NCBI GenBank assembly: GCA_934454405.1
Contig: CAKSFN010000004.1
Span: forward strand, 62,001-126,000
Reading direction: 5' to 3'
DNA length: 64,000 bases
From: an uncultured Eubacteriales bacterium
GTDB taxonomy: Bacteria; Bacillota; Clostridia; Oscillospirales; UBA644
Part shown: piece after piece, positions 33,753 through 43,327 of the stretch
Position numbering within the stretch: position 1 is the first letter of the stretch
Layout of the letters: every line of letters begins with the position of its first letter
The notes under the pieces: generated by a model
Told to the model about the DNA's origin: nothing
Seen by the model: the letters and a program-made list of their open reading frames with translations, nothing else
Database searches by the model: none
Program-made: the position numbers and the translations under genes

Positions 33753-34127
33753 ATGAACCACCTGCAATACAACAAAATTCTTGACAAAGTAGATCTTTAT
33801 GAAGGGCTTGAAAAAAACACGCTGACCATACGGCTTGAAGGAAACATATGCGAGCGCTGCCCGTCCGATATGCACAGATATGATATTCCATTCCCTGTCG
33901 AAGCCGATAGTTTTACGGTTGATTTTACTTCCTACGCGCCCAAGCACAGCTACGAGCTGATTATAAAAAGCGTTAACGAAAACAGCGTTGATATTACTTT
34001 TAGCGGAAATGACTACACCCTGCACGAAGGGATCAACTTCCTTTTTGACATAAGGGAGCATCAGGCCTCATACGACGGCCCGTGGTTTACGGGCGTGGAT
34101 GAATTACAGGCTGTATGGGTGAAATAA
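33753..34127 (+). CDS. small beta-rich protein, unknown
   Basis: 124 residues. Alternating strands (NTLTIRLEG, YELIIKSV, SVDITFSG, YTLHEGINFLFDI) suggest a beta-sandwich. Two Cys at ICERC could bind metal with others absent. ATG is behind TGAGGGAA, 8 nt after the Sel1 gene. Its size and strand pattern recall the unnamed protein at 43328 beside the second DUF1963 gene. No family recognised. Confidence 0.5.
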   Translation: MNHLQYNKILDKVDLYEGLEKNTLTIRLEGNICERCPSDMHRYDIPFPVEADSFTVDFTSYAPKHSYELIIKSVNENSVDITFSGNDYTLHEGINFLFDIREHQASYDGPWFTGVDELQAVWVK

Positions 34128-34146
34128 GCGATAATGAGGTGGCGGC

Positions 34147-34740
34147 GTGAACGGAATCAAGCTGAAAATATCAAAACCAAAGGATAAGCTTTCCGCAGGT
34201 TCAAGCAAGCTGTTCGGCAATCCCGATGTGTGGGACGGCTTTGAATGGCCGTATATCGAAGAAAACGGCGAAAAGTATGACTTAACCTTTATGTGTCAGA
34301 TAGACTGTGCAAAGGCAGAAGGCTTTGACGAAAGCGGATTGCTTCCGAAAACTGGAATACTTTATTTCTTTTACGACCTTGATACAATGCCCGAAGCACC
34401 GGACGAAAAATCGGCACGGGTTCTTTGGTACAACGGCGAATTGTCCGCCCTGCATGAAATGATACTGACAGATGAGGACGGCAACAGTCTGGCGTTTTCC
34501 GAGCAGAGAATCAATTTTGATGTAGCAGATGCGGATGAAAAATCATCTTCTCTTCTTCTCGGAGATATGACGCAAAGCTGTGATTTTATAAAGGATTATC
34601 TGCCGCTTTTGCGTATCGGCTCGCTTGAAACGGAGGATGCGGAGATCCGCTTTAAGGGTAACGGGGCGCTGTGCTTTTATATTGAAAAAGAAAAACTTGT
34701 AGCGTGCAACTTTTCCGAAGTGAAAGCGGCACAGATATAA
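34147..34740 (+). CDS. DUF1963 (YwqG-like) protein
   Basis: 197 residues, GTG start at 34147 after GAGGTGG. SSKLFGNPDVWDGFEWPYIE, then TFMCQIDCAKAEGFDESGLL and GILYFFYDLD are the hallmarks of DUF1963/YwqG, a cytosolic fold often found with polymorphic toxin and signalling systems. Function is not established for the family. A second copy is encoded at 43633, so each half of the island has one. Confidence 0.7.
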   Translation: MNGIKLKISKPKDKLSAGSSKLFGNPDVWDGFEWPYIEENGEKYDLTFMCQIDCAKAEGFDESGLLPKTGILYFFYDLDTMPEAPDEKSARVLWYNGELSALHEMILTDEDGNSLAFSEQRINFDVADADEKSSSLLLGDMTQSCDFIKDYLPLLRIGSLETEDAEIRFKGNGALCFYIEKEKLVACNFSEVKAAQI

Positions 34741-34757
34741 CAGGGAGGAACTTTGCC

Positions 34758-37127
34758 ATGGGACTGTTCAAAAAGAAAACTACCGATTATGACGAGATTT
34801 TCACAAAGCTTGCGGCGGGAAACCTGTCCGCGCGGGAGCTTAAGAATGCCGAAAAGGCATTGGAGGAGCTTGCAGAATCGGGAGATGCGCGCGGTGTCAT
34901 CTGGCGCCCTCTCATAAACATATATAAGCATAACATCCCTTCGGCAATCAGCAACTTTTCGTTTGCGGAGAGGCAATACGGAATTTGCGAGGAATACGTG
35001 CGCGTGCGCAGTCTGCCTGTCGTATTCGGACTTTTCAGCTTTCGGTATGACAAGTATCACGAGCCGGCAAGCGCCGTTTTTACGGCGCGTTCATATGAGT
35101 ACGGCTGGGGTACGGAGGCTGACCACGCAAGGGCTCTTGAGATCATACGGGATGCGGCGGAACGGATACACGAGGGGGCGTTTGTGTCATATGCGCCGAC
35201 TATCAAAAAAGTATATCTTGAAATTACGGGCGAAGAAATCCCCGAACAAAATGTTCCGTCGGCAGAAAGCGGCGAGCCTGCCGAAAAGGACGGCGAAATG
35301 CAAAACGGCTGCGATGTTCCGCACGACGATGGCGTAAAGCCCGCCGATGACGCGCGGTGCGCGGAGGACAACGCATCCCCCGCGGAGGCTTCTCCCGCCG
35401 CAGCTTCTCCGACCTCCGACCGCACGGAAGCGGCACCGCACGTTGAGAGTGCCGCGCAGAACAGCAGTATTACCGCAGAATCGCAGGGCAGCGCGGACAG
35501 CGCCGATGCTGCGGCAGACGACTTCGAATGGGAGGAGTTTTCCTCGATCGACGAGCTTCACGAAAAAATTCTCCATCCGGAGCTTTTCCGCGATCCGGAG
35601 GATCGCTATATCATAAATTCGTGTATGTATCTTGATACGTTCGTCGATGAATTCCGCGAGGAATTTGCGGGCGACGACTATGCGGAAACGAAGGAGATAA
35701 TCGCCGAAATTCTCGGAGTTGAGAGCGGCGAGCTCACGGAGTGCATCGAGCGCCGACTTGACTTTATACACGGATTTACCGAAAAGGAGTACCTCCTTGC
35801 GGCGATGTACAGCCTCGCTTACGACGAAAGAACGGACCTTGCGCCGTATCTTGCAAATCTCGCCTGCTATTTGTGGACGGATACCGGGGACGGCGACTAC
35901 TTCGATCCGCTGCTTGATCTGTTTAAGCTGTCCGGCGAATACGACGACGACGACAGCACATGGCTCTGCGCCATACTCCGCCTGCGGGAAAACGGCAATA
36001 TCGACGAGCCGCTGAATCCGAACGGCAACGTCAGCTTCGACTATCAATTCGCAGATTTCGACTATGTGTTCGGCGATCTTCTCGATAAAGGATACCTGCC
36101 CGGCTCGGACGGAAAAATGTATCTGTCCGATATCGGCGATGACAGCGGGGACGAAGCGGAGGAATCCGATACCGGAGACAACGTGCTGCTGCGTTACCGA
36201 AACGGCGATTCCTACCGCGGCGCGGCGGTCGGCGGCGTGCGCGAGGGATTCGGTGCCTATTTTTTCGCGGATGGCGGGTTCTACCGCGGCTGCTTCCATG
36301 CGGACAACTACGAGGGCTACGGCATGCTGGACGAAGGAAACGACAAGGTCTACAAGGGGCTTTGGAAGAACGGAAAGCGCTGCGGCTACGGCGTGCAGAC
36401 CTACGCAAACGGCGAGGTCTACCGCGGATGGTGGAAGGACGACCGATTCCACGGCTTCGGGCGGTATGAATTTTTGAACGGAGCGGTGGATCTCGGGGAA
36501 TTTTATAACAATCTGCATGAGGGAATCTTCCTTATCCGCCGGGAAGGTCAATGGTTCGGGACCCTGTGGCAGAACGACGAGATCGTTCCGGAGCCCACCG
36601 GACCTGAGGTGATCGATATCGGCAGCGATTCTCGGTATACGGGAGAGATCGTGCGGAGGAGAAACGGAAACGTGATCACGCGGGTGAAGCACGGCTACGG
36701 AAAATACCGCTTCTCTCACCGTAACGGTGCAGACACGGTGGACGGCTACATCGGTGAGTTTGAGAACGATGCCCCCTGCGGCTCCGGAATGGTCGTCAAT
36801 ACGGTCGGTGACTCCCCCATGGTGCTGATCAGCTCCGATTTTCGCGGCGAGGCGCTGCCCGAGGGCGAATGCCGCATGATCTCGCTGACCACGCAAGGCA
36901 CCACGCAGTACGCGGAATACTATGTCGGCGGATTTCATGATTCAAAATGGCGCGGCAAGGGCATGCTGTCTCTTATCGGCAATAAGAATGTCTGCGACTT
37001 CAACTGGTACGGCGGACTGTCCACGGGCAGCATTATAAGCTGCGACAGCTTTAACGACTTCCCCACGGGCGATATTACCGTTGTCGACAAAGACGGCAGA
37101 CGGACGCAAATGCATCTGAACGGCTGA
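34758..37127 (+). CDS. MORN-repeat protein with Sel1-like N-terminus
   Basis: 789 residues from ATG 34758 (GGGAGGAA upstream). Residues 1-165 include one Sel1-like unit (SYEYGWGTEADHARALEIIR). 167-254 is an Ala/Ser/Glu/Pro low-complexity linker. 255-455 is an acidic helical domain. About 476-670 holds MORN-type repeats (YRGCFHADNYEGYGML, YKGLWKNGKRCGYGVQ, YRGWWKDDRFHGFGRY), then a beta-rich end. MORN repeats can bind lipids or act as scaffolds. The coding DNA is visibly more GC-rich than its neighbours, suggesting a separate origin. Soluble, no signal peptide. Confidence 0.7.
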   Translation: MGLFKKKTTDYDEIFTKLAAGNLSARELKNAEKALEELAESGDARGVIWRPLINIYKHNIPSAISNFSFAERQYGICEEYVRVRSLPVVFGLFSFRYDKYHEPASAVFTARSYEYGWGTEADHARALEIIRDAAERIHEGAFVSYAPTIKKVYLEITGEEIPEQNVPSAESGEPAEKDGEMQNGCDVPHDDGVKPADDARCAEDNASPAEASPAAASPTSDRTEAAPHVESAAQNSSITAESQGSADSADAAADDFEWEEFSSIDELHEKILHPELFRDPEDRYIINSCMYLDTFVDEFREEFAGDDYAETKEIIAEILGVESGELTECIERRLDFIHGFTEKEYLLAAMYSLAYDERTDLAPYLANLACYLWTDTGDGDYFDPLLDLFKLSGEYDDDDSTWLCAILRLRENGNIDEPLNPNGNVSFDYQFADFDYVFGDLLDKGYLPGSDGKMYLSDIGDDSGDEAEESDTGDNVLLRYRNGDSYRGAAVGGVREGFGAYFFADGGFYRGCFHADNYEGYGMLDEGNDKVYKGLWKNGKRCGYGVQTYANGEVYRGWWKDDRFHGFGRYEFLNGAVDLGEFYNNLHEGIFLIRREGQWFGTLWQNDEIVPEPTGPEVIDIGSDSRYTGEIVRRRNGNVITRVKHGYGKYRFSHRNGADTVDGYIGEFENDAPCGSGMVVNTVGDSPMVLISSDFRGEALPEGECRMISLTTQGTTQYAEYYVGGFHDSKWRGKGMLSLIGNKNVCDFNWYGGLSTGSIISCDSFNDFPTGDITVVDKDGRRTQMHLNG

Positions 37128-37234
37128 TGCCCGGATAGGCGAGATACAGACGATTTGTTGACGGGTTACGGAAATCGAACAAGTAATGTAATCTGCACTA
37201 CTGTCATAAAACTACCGTTAAGGAGAAATAGCCT

Positions 37235-38215
37235 ATGAGTATATGCGACGAATTAAAAAATCAAGCGGAGCAAACATACGCCGATGGGATCGACAAATCT
37301 ATTGAAACGGCGGCGGCGTGCTTTCGGCTTTGCGCAGAAGGGTTGTCCCGATTTTCCGATGACGGCGGAGGGAGCTACCCGATACAGGATATTTCACTGC
37401 TCATTGCCTGCTCGGCGGTGTCGGGCGGCTGGAACAGAGCAGGCTCTGCCGACAGGGAGCGTATGTCTGAAAGGCTGAAGCTGTATGTATCAAACATCAA
37501 CGGGCTGTGCGACGATCTGCCGCTTGCGCTGACCGTTCCCGGATATGCGAATATCGGGCGGAATCTCATGTCGCCGCCGCAGATAACGGCGTTTACCGAA
37601 CATCTGACGCGCCTGTTACAAACGCTTGACGAGCATGAAAAAATGGCGGTCGTCACGATGCACTATTTGATGCTGTATGCGGTGTTTGAAGAATGGCCGC
37701 AGGTGGATGTGCTGAAAGACGCCTATGAAGGCGCCTTAGTTCAGCCGGAGGAAGCCTACGAGCCGCCTGAGAGCAATACGGCAGGCATTCCGTTCTCGCA
37801 TACATATGCCGCTCCCGCACAACCGACAGCGGCGGCGATTGCCCGATATGAACGCAACGCAAAGCGCCGCTGGCGGCCGCTGAAAATCTATCTTATCGTA
37901 ACGGGACTGTTTATCGCACTGGTGCTCGGACTGTACTTTTATGCCGCACCTCCGTTTTCTGAAGGTCAGGAGATTGTGGTAAAGGATATCACCGGACAGT
38001 CGGTGAAAATGCTGCCCGATTCTGAGCCTGTGGAGCTTGCCTTGGTGGGGCTGACGGATTATAACGGCGTCGTCCGCCTGTTTTACGGAATGATAACAGG
38101 CATTGTGGTGTACCGAATAGTGTCAATCCTTGCCGTGTTTATCATAAACTCGCTCTATCGCAGAAGAAATGCGAAAAAAGCCGCTGCTTTAAGGGCAGGC
38201 AATTATATACCGTAA
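37235..38215 (+). CDS. membrane protein with long cytosolic N-terminus, unknown
   Basis: 326 residues. 1-180 is helical and soluble, followed by a Pro/Ala linker (PAQPTAAAIARYERNAKRRW), membrane span about 209-230 (LKIYLIVTGLFIALVLGLYF), an outside loop of about 60 residues, and span about 285-308. A basic end follows. ATG is behind AAGGAG. A 107-bp gap precedes it with no clear promoter. It may anchor the signalling proteins at the membrane (inference). Confidence 0.55.
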   Translation: MSICDELKNQAEQTYADGIDKSIETAAACFRLCAEGLSRFSDDGGGSYPIQDISLLIACSAVSGGWNRAGSADRERMSERLKLYVSNINGLCDDLPLALTVPGYANIGRNLMSPPQITAFTEHLTRLLQTLDEHEKMAVVTMHYLMLYAVFEEWPQVDVLKDAYEGALVQPEEAYEPPESNTAGIPFSHTYAAPAQPTAAAIARYERNAKRRWRPLKIYLIVTGLFIALVLGLYFYAAPPFSEGQEIVVKDITGQSVKMLPDSEPVELALVGLTDYNGVVRLFYGMITGIVVYRIVSILAVFIINSLYRRRNAKKAAALRAGNYIP

Positions 38216-38232
38216 TCAGAAGGAGGATGGAT

Positions 38233-39375
38233 ATGTTCAAAAAAGTCATAACACTATTATTCGGCACGGCGTTTATGGTAGTGCTGATGCTTGCAGCAGG
38301 CGGCATATATCTGTTGCCCGAAAATGTTATGGGCGTTTATCTGTACGCCGATGTGTGGAACGCCGTGGGAGGGCTGTTCAGCCTGATGCTGGTTCCCGGC
38401 TTTGTGGTGGGCTATGCCGCCTGTCAGAGCCGAATTCTCGGCGCAGTCTGGTTTATCGGCTTTGTCGTATTGGGATTTATCAGCGGTATCAGCGTTTGGT
38501 GGATCGTCACGGCTGTGCTGCTTATCCTCTCCTACCTGTTCTGTATCAGCGAGAATGTTGGCGATTATGATGACCTCGACACCTACGACAAGCTCTGTGT
38601 GCTGATCCCCGCCTTCGGGGCACTGCGGTTTATCGACCGCTTCGGGCTGGAAGGCTTTTTCGGCGTGATAGGAAAAATTCTTTCTGTTATCGCTATAATA
38701 CTGAATTTTGCACTGATGATCGCTCTGTGGATTGTGCCAAAGGATGAAGCCTCGGCGTTTGGCACGGTTATCATGCAGATCAAGACTTTCGGCAGTACCC
38801 TGTTCGGCGTCGTCTTTATCTTCGTTTTCCTGCCGCTGTTTTCGGTTTACAGTGCGAAATATTCCTTTATTAAGCCGGGACTTGCCAAAGTGCTTGCCTG
38901 CATTTTCGGCGGCTACGACATTATGCGCGGAGCCTTTGTAACCATGCCGGCTTTGCTCGGAGGCCTTAATCTGACTATGGACACCTCTATGGAAAGCGCA
39001 AGTCCGATATTTAACAATATGTTTGGCATTGAGGCGTGCTTCCTTATGGCGATGCTGCTCGGCGGAATCCTTTGTGTTAAGACTGCCTTTGGTAAAAAGC
39101 TGGGACTAACTGCACAGTTCTGCCTGACAAAGGACGGCACGGCATCGCTGCGCTGCCTGATGATGGCGGCACTCTCAACCGTGCTTGTATTCAGCATAGC
39201 GCCCGCCGCAATCTTTATTGTGTGGCTCGCCGCTGTTGTCGTACTGATGATTGCATTCCTCATAGCTTATAAAATGAGACCGCGCTACACTTATAACGAT
39301 TTAATAACTTTGGGCTACTCGGATTATGAGGCAAGAAAGTTGCTTTCTATAACCGGCGGAGAATTTTCTATATAA
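38233..39375 (+). CDS. polytopic membrane protein, unknown
   Basis: 380 residues from ATG 38233; the ATG at 38227 abuts AAGGAGG and is too close. About eight to nine hydrophobic spans (roughly 7-28, 42-60, 66-105, 150-165, 185-210, 255-275, 295-340). The C-terminal YNDLITLGYSDYEARKLLSI is a short soluble helix. It could be a transporter, sensor or membrane platform; no transporter motif is visible. Follows the previous membrane protein by 17 nt. Confidence 0.6.
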   Translation: MFKKVITLLFGTAFMVVLMLAAGGIYLLPENVMGVYLYADVWNAVGGLFSLMLVPGFVVGYAACQSRILGAVWFIGFVVLGFISGISVWWIVTAVLLILSYLFCISENVGDYDDLDTYDKLCVLIPAFGALRFIDRFGLEGFFGVIGKILSVIAIILNFALMIALWIVPKDEASAFGTVIMQIKTFGSTLFGVVFIFVFLPLFSVYSAKYSFIKPGLAKVLACIFGGYDIMRGAFVTMPALLGGLNLTMDTSMESASPIFNNMFGIEACFLMAMLLGGILCVKTAFGKKLGLTAQFCLTKDGTASLRCLMMAALSTVLVFSIAPAAIFIVWLAAVVVLMIAFLIAYKMRPRYTYNDLITLGYSDYEARKLLSITGGEFSI

Positions 39376-39388
39376 TGAGGGCAAAAAT

Positions 39389-39670
39389 ATGACAGAACAA
39401 AAGAAAAAGCAAATCATTGAGCTTGAAAAAGAGCTTTCCTATCTTGTAAACGGCACGATGGCGGTCGAGGAAAAGCTGAAAAGTCTCTCGAATGCGCATT
39501 GGCAGGCTTATAACTCCGGCTACGGCGACGCTATGGCAAACAAGCTGATGGGCGGGCAGGAGGATGAACAAACCCGCCTTTGGGAGAAAAACTGCGAGAA
39601 CAAATACAAAATCGACGCACTCATTGACTTGCTCGGTGAGTTAAAGGAAGAAGGTGATAGCGGATGTTGA
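39389..39670 (+). CDS. small coiled-coil protein, unknown
   Basis: 93 residues, almost wholly helical with heptad-like spacing (KKQIIELEKELSYLVNGTMA, then VEEKLKSLSNAHWQAY). ATG 39389 behind ATGAGGG. The last seven bases overlap the zinc-ribbon gene. No family recognised; likely a partner of that gene product. Confidence 0.5.
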   Translation: MTEQKKKQIIELEKELSYLVNGTMAVEEKLKSLSNAHWQAYNSGYGDAMANKLMGGQEDEQTRLWEKNCENKYKIDALIDLLGELKEEGDSGC

Positions 39671-40104
39671 CCTGCCCTTATTGCGGATCATCCCGTTTAC
39701 AAACCACCGGCGGAGACATCGGCAATCCCTTTGACCGCAGACAAGAAAAGACAATCTGTCTTGACTGCGGCAGAACGGTAGTAACAGAGCCGGATACAGC
39801 GGACTTGTTTCAAAGCGTAATCTGCATCGAAATGACTGCTGGGGGCGGCGGACTTGTCCGAAAGGCAAAAGCGGAATTTCCGTATCAAGACGGCGAGTAT
39901 GATTTGAGCCGTCTCGAATACCCGCTTTGCCGATATAAGCGTTTAAAAATCAGCAAAGATACAGTGGACATAGACAGCGAGATTTATGTAAGCATTACCG
40001 ATGTGCCGTATGAAACAACAAGACAATATACCGCTTACGCTCCCGATAATCGACCGGAGGCGGAAACGGCGAAAATCAAGATTTATTCAAAAGGAGAGAT
40101 TTAA
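39664..40104 (+). CDS. zinc-ribbon protein, unknown
   Basis: 146 residues. CPYCGSS (about 4-7) and CLDCGRT (about 33-36) form a zinc ribbon. The C-terminal half is beta-rich with DTVDIDSEIYVSITDVPYET. GTGATAGCGG precedes ATG within the upstream gene. It sits among other Cys-motif and Sel1 genes of the island. No specific family. Confidence 0.5.
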   Translation: MLTCPYCGSSRLQTTGGDIGNPFDRRQEKTICLDCGRTVVTEPDTADLFQSVICIEMTAGGGGLVRKAKAEFPYQDGEYDLSRLEYPLCRYKRLKISKDTVDIDSEIYVSITDVPYETTRQYTAYAPDNRPEAETAKIKIYSKGEI

Positions 40105-40107
40105 TTT

Positions 40108-41064
40108 ATGGGACGATGTGCAAGGTGTGGAATGCCTATGCCCGGAGATGTAATCGGAGCAGTTTGCTTAAACTGTCAACGGCAAATGGCATCTCAACGC
40201 AGCGGAAGCAACGAAAACCAAAAAAGACAAGAGGAACAAAGACGCAGACAGGAAGAATGGAACGCACAACACGGTTTAGAAAGCATAACCACCGACAGCA
40301 ACGGGAATATCGTTAGTAAATACCGCGACGGAAGAACCACCGTGCATACCCCCGCTCAGGTCAAACGCAGTTTTTGGCGTACCGTAATCATTCTTATCCT
40401 TTTGGCGGCGGGAGTGTTCACGGGGATAAAGTATTATTCCTATTCTAAAAATGAAAGCAACCTGCTCGCACCGTTTGAAATTACGCAGACGGAATCGGGT
40501 GACGGTTCATTTGTCATTAACACCGCCCTTTCGGGAAGCAATACATATAAAATCTACGAATTGACCGTTTCTCCAAAGAAAGAGGGCTTTGTATCAAGCG
40601 TTTTCGGTTCTTCCTCCGACTTTGCCAAAATGTCATGCTTTACGGTGGACGGCAAGGCAGCTTATTGCTACTGTTTCAGCGGCTATGATTGCGGTACGGG
40701 GCTTGACGGCGAGTTTTATCTCACGGAAGTAAACGGCAAACGGGCACTCATTGATAATGATCGCGGCAAGGTCTATATGGAAGGCTCAGAGTTTTTCGGT
40801 GAACATATCGCAAAATTGGAGGCGTTTAATCCGGCTGCGGTATTAAAACCTCTTACCGAAAAGGTATCGGGCGGCGAATACGGTATCAATACGTCCTATT
40901 ATGTTTTGAAAAAGGACGGAGTATCTTTAAGCTGCTCCAAGGACGGAAACCGCATCAACGTCCTTGATGAAAGCGGCGAAGAAAGACTCAACTATAAAGT
41001 GCAATACTATGAATCCTCTATGGGCAAATTGCCGGACTATTCGGAATATGAAATTGTAGAGTAA
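40108..41064 (+). CDS. zinc-ribbon membrane-anchored protein, unknown
   Basis: 318 residues. CARCGMPMPG and CLNCQRQM (residues 4-25) form an N-terminal zinc ribbon, followed by a Gln/Arg-rich coil, a membrane span about 93-112 (TVIILILLAAGVFTGIKYYS), and an outside domain of about 200 residues with four Cys (CFTV, YCYCFSGYDC). ATG behind AAGGAGAG. The layout, ribbon inside and sensor-like domain outside, suggests signal reception (inference). Confidence 0.55.
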   Translation: MGRCARCGMPMPGDVIGAVCLNCQRQMASQRSGSNENQKRQEEQRRRQEEWNAQHGLESITTDSNGNIVSKYRDGRTTVHTPAQVKRSFWRTVIILILLAAGVFTGIKYYSYSKNESNLLAPFEITQTESGDGSFVINTALSGSNTYKIYELTVSPKKEGFVSSVFGSSSDFAKMSCFTVDGKAAYCYCFSGYDCGTGLDGEFYLTEVNGKRALIDNDRGKVYMEGSEFFGEHIAKLEAFNPAAVLKPLTEKVSGGEYGINTSYYVLKKDGVSLSCSKDGNRINVLDESGEERLNYKVQYYESSMGKLPDYSEYEIVE

Positions 41065-41089
41065 ATACAGACTGAAAGGAAAATAAATT

Positions 41090-41605
41090 ATGGGACTGTT
41101 TGGAATGATGTCGTATGACGAAGCAATGGAAACGCTGATTGAAGGAACCGCTTCAAAATCGGTTTTGGAAAAGGCGTATAAACGGGTAAAAAAGAATGCG
41201 TACAACGAAAGTCAGGGAACAGTGCAGTTGCATTATTGTTTCGGTCAGCTTTACGGTATTGAAAAAATTGAATGCTCCGCAGAGAAAAGAATTTTCGGTT
41301 CAGTGTGGCTATCGGTGGACTATAAAGGTGATTTTGACGATGATAACCTGCAATTGGTTAAAAAGTTTTTGACAAGCAAACCCGATTTTAACCGTCAGGT
41401 GAATGAAACAGCTTTGAATATGCAGCCCGATAACGAGGATTACAAATACGCGACCGTTTATCTGATTTTTGCGTATTTGTATGGTTGCGGTTTTGAACCG
41501 GATATCGAGAAAACCGAAGAATATGCCGAAAAGTCTGAAGCGCTTGGAGATGAAAAAGCGGCCGTATGGAAAGCGCGCATCGAAACCGTAAAAAACGGCA
41601 AATAA
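41090..41605 (+). CDS. Sel1-like protein
   Basis: 171 residues starting MGLFGMMSYDEAMETLIEGT, an opening reminiscent of the MORN protein (MGLF...DYDEI). The C-terminal ATVYLIFAYLYGCGFEPDIE, then EYAEKSEALGDEKA is a Sel1-like unit. ATG behind GAAAGGAAA. Its stop is 2 nt before the second operator palindrome, so it ends the first transcription unit of the island. Confidence 0.55.
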   Translation: MGLFGMMSYDEAMETLIEGTASKSVLEKAYKRVKKNAYNESQGTVQLHYCFGQLYGIEKIECSAEKRIFGSVWLSVDYKGDFDDDNLQLVKKFLTSKPDFNRQVNETALNMQPDNEDYKYATVYLIFAYLYGCGFEPDIEKTEEYAEKSEALGDEKAAVWKARIETVKNGK

Positions 41606-41607
41606 AT

Positions 41608-41651
41608 GTCGCTGCTGCGGCGACCAAAATATTCTTATAATACGCTATCAT
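41608..41651 (+). promoter_or_regulatory. palindromic operator-promoter, copy 2
   Basis: GTCGCTGC-T-GCGGCGAC (41608-41624; one mismatch in the arms) runs into ACCAAA (41623-41628), 17 bp from TATCAT (41646-41651). A TATAAT at 41636 is too close to serve with ACCAAA. It heads the unit that encodes the 545-residue Sel1 protein and the kinase/vWA/PP2C genes. Confidence 0.6.
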
Positions 41652-41674
41652 TGTGTTGTAAAGGAGGCGAGCGC

Positions 41675-43312
41675 ATGAAACCCGAAACGGTGCTTGGAAT
41701 GAAATGCGGAGAAGAACCAAAGGTAAAATTGCAGGAGTGGCTTAAGGAATATGCAGCCATTGCGGCGGAGTTTCCGAGTGCAGAAGATTTGGCGGAAAAA
41801 CTTTCAAAGCGTGCCGAAAAAGCCTGTACGCTTATCCTTGAGCGCAACAATCCGAAGCCGTTCTCGTCGCTGCACGATGATATGTATTATATTGAGATGG
41901 CAAAGATCATGGACGACGAGAACGCATCTCTTGACGGCAAATTTCCACTCGGAAGTGAACCTGACGCTGAATTTGCAGGCTGTTATTTTTCCGTTTCGGA
42001 GCTTGTCGAGATTCAGTGCGGACTGCACCATTTGATCGCCGCCGGGAGCTTTAACGGATATAACTTCGATGTGCTGGTACGCAAGGGCTTTCTTGCCGAG
42101 CTGAACGGCGACTTTCCCGAAGCGGTGCGCTGCTATGAGGGCGTACCGACAAGCAAGAGCGTGCAGAAGCGTGAATACGAATGCCGCCGCAAAATGGCGG
42201 ACGAGGGCACACGGTGCTATGAACAGGCGCAAGAACACATGGAAAGCGGCAAGTGGAGCGAGGTGTTTTATCCGTTGAACCGTGCCGCCGATATGGGCAA
42301 TACCGACGCCATGGTGGATCTTGCCCTTGCCCGTGTATACGGCCAGTACGGCTGCGCAAAGGATTTGCAGGAAGCCCTCACGCTTCTGCGTACAGCGGCG
42401 AAGAAGGAAAATGCCCGCGCCTGCTTTGCGCTATGTCATTTACACGACAGCAGCGTATACGAGGTGGAGGCTCATGAAGCCAAAAAAATGTGCGAAAAGG
42501 CAGCAAGGCTCGGAGATGAAAAGGCAAAGATGCGGCTTGCCGATGGCTTTGACCTCCGCCCTCTCCGTGAAATTTTGCTCGAGCAGATTGACAAAGGCAA
42601 TACTGGCGCCCTTTGGCAGATGGCACAGTTTTGCAAAAAGGAAAACGATGAGACCGGTGCCGCCGAGTGGTTTAACAAAGCCATCGAAGCCGGGCAGATT
42701 GACGCTCTGTTAAGTGCAGCCTCGGTCTATTTGGATAAGAACAGCGGGTTTTACAACGAAGGGCTTGCCCGTCAATATCTTCGTCGTGCTGTCGATCAGG
42801 GCAGTATACCAGCGATTATAGTTCTCGGTGATTTGGAACTTACAGATACGGATATTCCATTTTGGCAACAAGCGGCACAGCTTCGGGATTTGGAGTTTTC
42901 TGATAAAAAGCCCAAAAGGAAGATACGGGAGCAGCACAAAAAGCAGATGGCGTGGTATTGTCTCGCTGCCGAAGCGGGCGACACCGATGCAATGAATGCG
43001 CTTAGTATGGCATATCATCTCGGCTATCCCGAAAAGCGTGACGATGAGCGGGCGTTTTTGTGGGCTTCCCGCGGAGCCGACGCAGGCGACGGTTCGGCAA
43101 TGTATCAAACGGCGTATTTATATGAAAACGGCTTTGGAACCGACAGGGATATTGATGCGGCGCTTATGCTCTATACAGAAGCCGCCGAACAGGGCGTGCG
43201 CTCGGCTATGATAAGGCTTTATGAGATATACACCGAAGGTCTTTTACATATTCGGCCTGACGGTAAAAAAGCGGCGCATTATCTATGGCTTTCGGGCGAA
43301 GGACGGGACTAA
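41675..43312 (+). CDS. large Sel1-repeat protein
   Basis: 545 residues from ATG 41675 behind AAAGGAGGCGAG. The earlier ATG at 41606 would translate the operator and is rejected. 1-190 is helical. From about 200 a set of Sel1/TPR-like units follows (PLNRAADMGNTDAMVDLALA, LRTAAKKENARACFALCHLH, WYCLAAEAGDTDAMNALSMA, YTEAAEQGVRSAMIRLYEIY). Probably the scaffold of the second transcription unit, which continues into the DUF1963, kinase, vWA and PP2C genes. Confidence 0.65.
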   Translation: MKPETVLGMKCGEEPKVKLQEWLKEYAAIAAEFPSAEDLAEKLSKRAEKACTLILERNNPKPFSSLHDDMYYIEMAKIMDDENASLDGKFPLGSEPDAEFAGCYFSVSELVEIQCGLHHLIAAGSFNGYNFDVLVRKGFLAELNGDFPEAVRCYEGVPTSKSVQKREYECRRKMADEGTRCYEQAQEHMESGKWSEVFYPLNRAADMGNTDAMVDLALARVYGQYGCAKDLQEALTLLRTAAKKENARACFALCHLHDSSVYEVEAHEAKKMCEKAARLGDEKAKMRLADGFDLRPLREILLEQIDKGNTGALWQMAQFCKKENDETGAAEWFNKAIEAGQIDALLSAASVYLDKNSGFYNEGLARQYLRRAVDQGSIPAIIVLGDLELTDTDIPFWQQAAQLRDLEFSDKKPKRKIREQHKKQMAWYCLAAEAGDTDAMNALSMAYHLGYPEKRDDERAFLWASRGADAGDGSAMYQTAYLYENGFGTDRDIDAALMLYTEAAEQGVRSAMIRLYEIYTEGLLHIRPDGKKAAHYLWLSGEGRD

Positions 43313-43327
43313 GGAGATAAAAATAAA

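Noticed and set aside
35187..36938. 583-codon open frame on the - strand
   Set aside because: It mirrors the GC-rich MORN/Sel1 gene, has no ribosome binding site, and its translation is low in coherent motifs; it is a composition effect.
41606..41674. Upstream ATG for the large Sel1 protein
   Set aside because: It would translate the operator palindrome and promoter; ATG 41675 has AAAGGAGG at the right distance.
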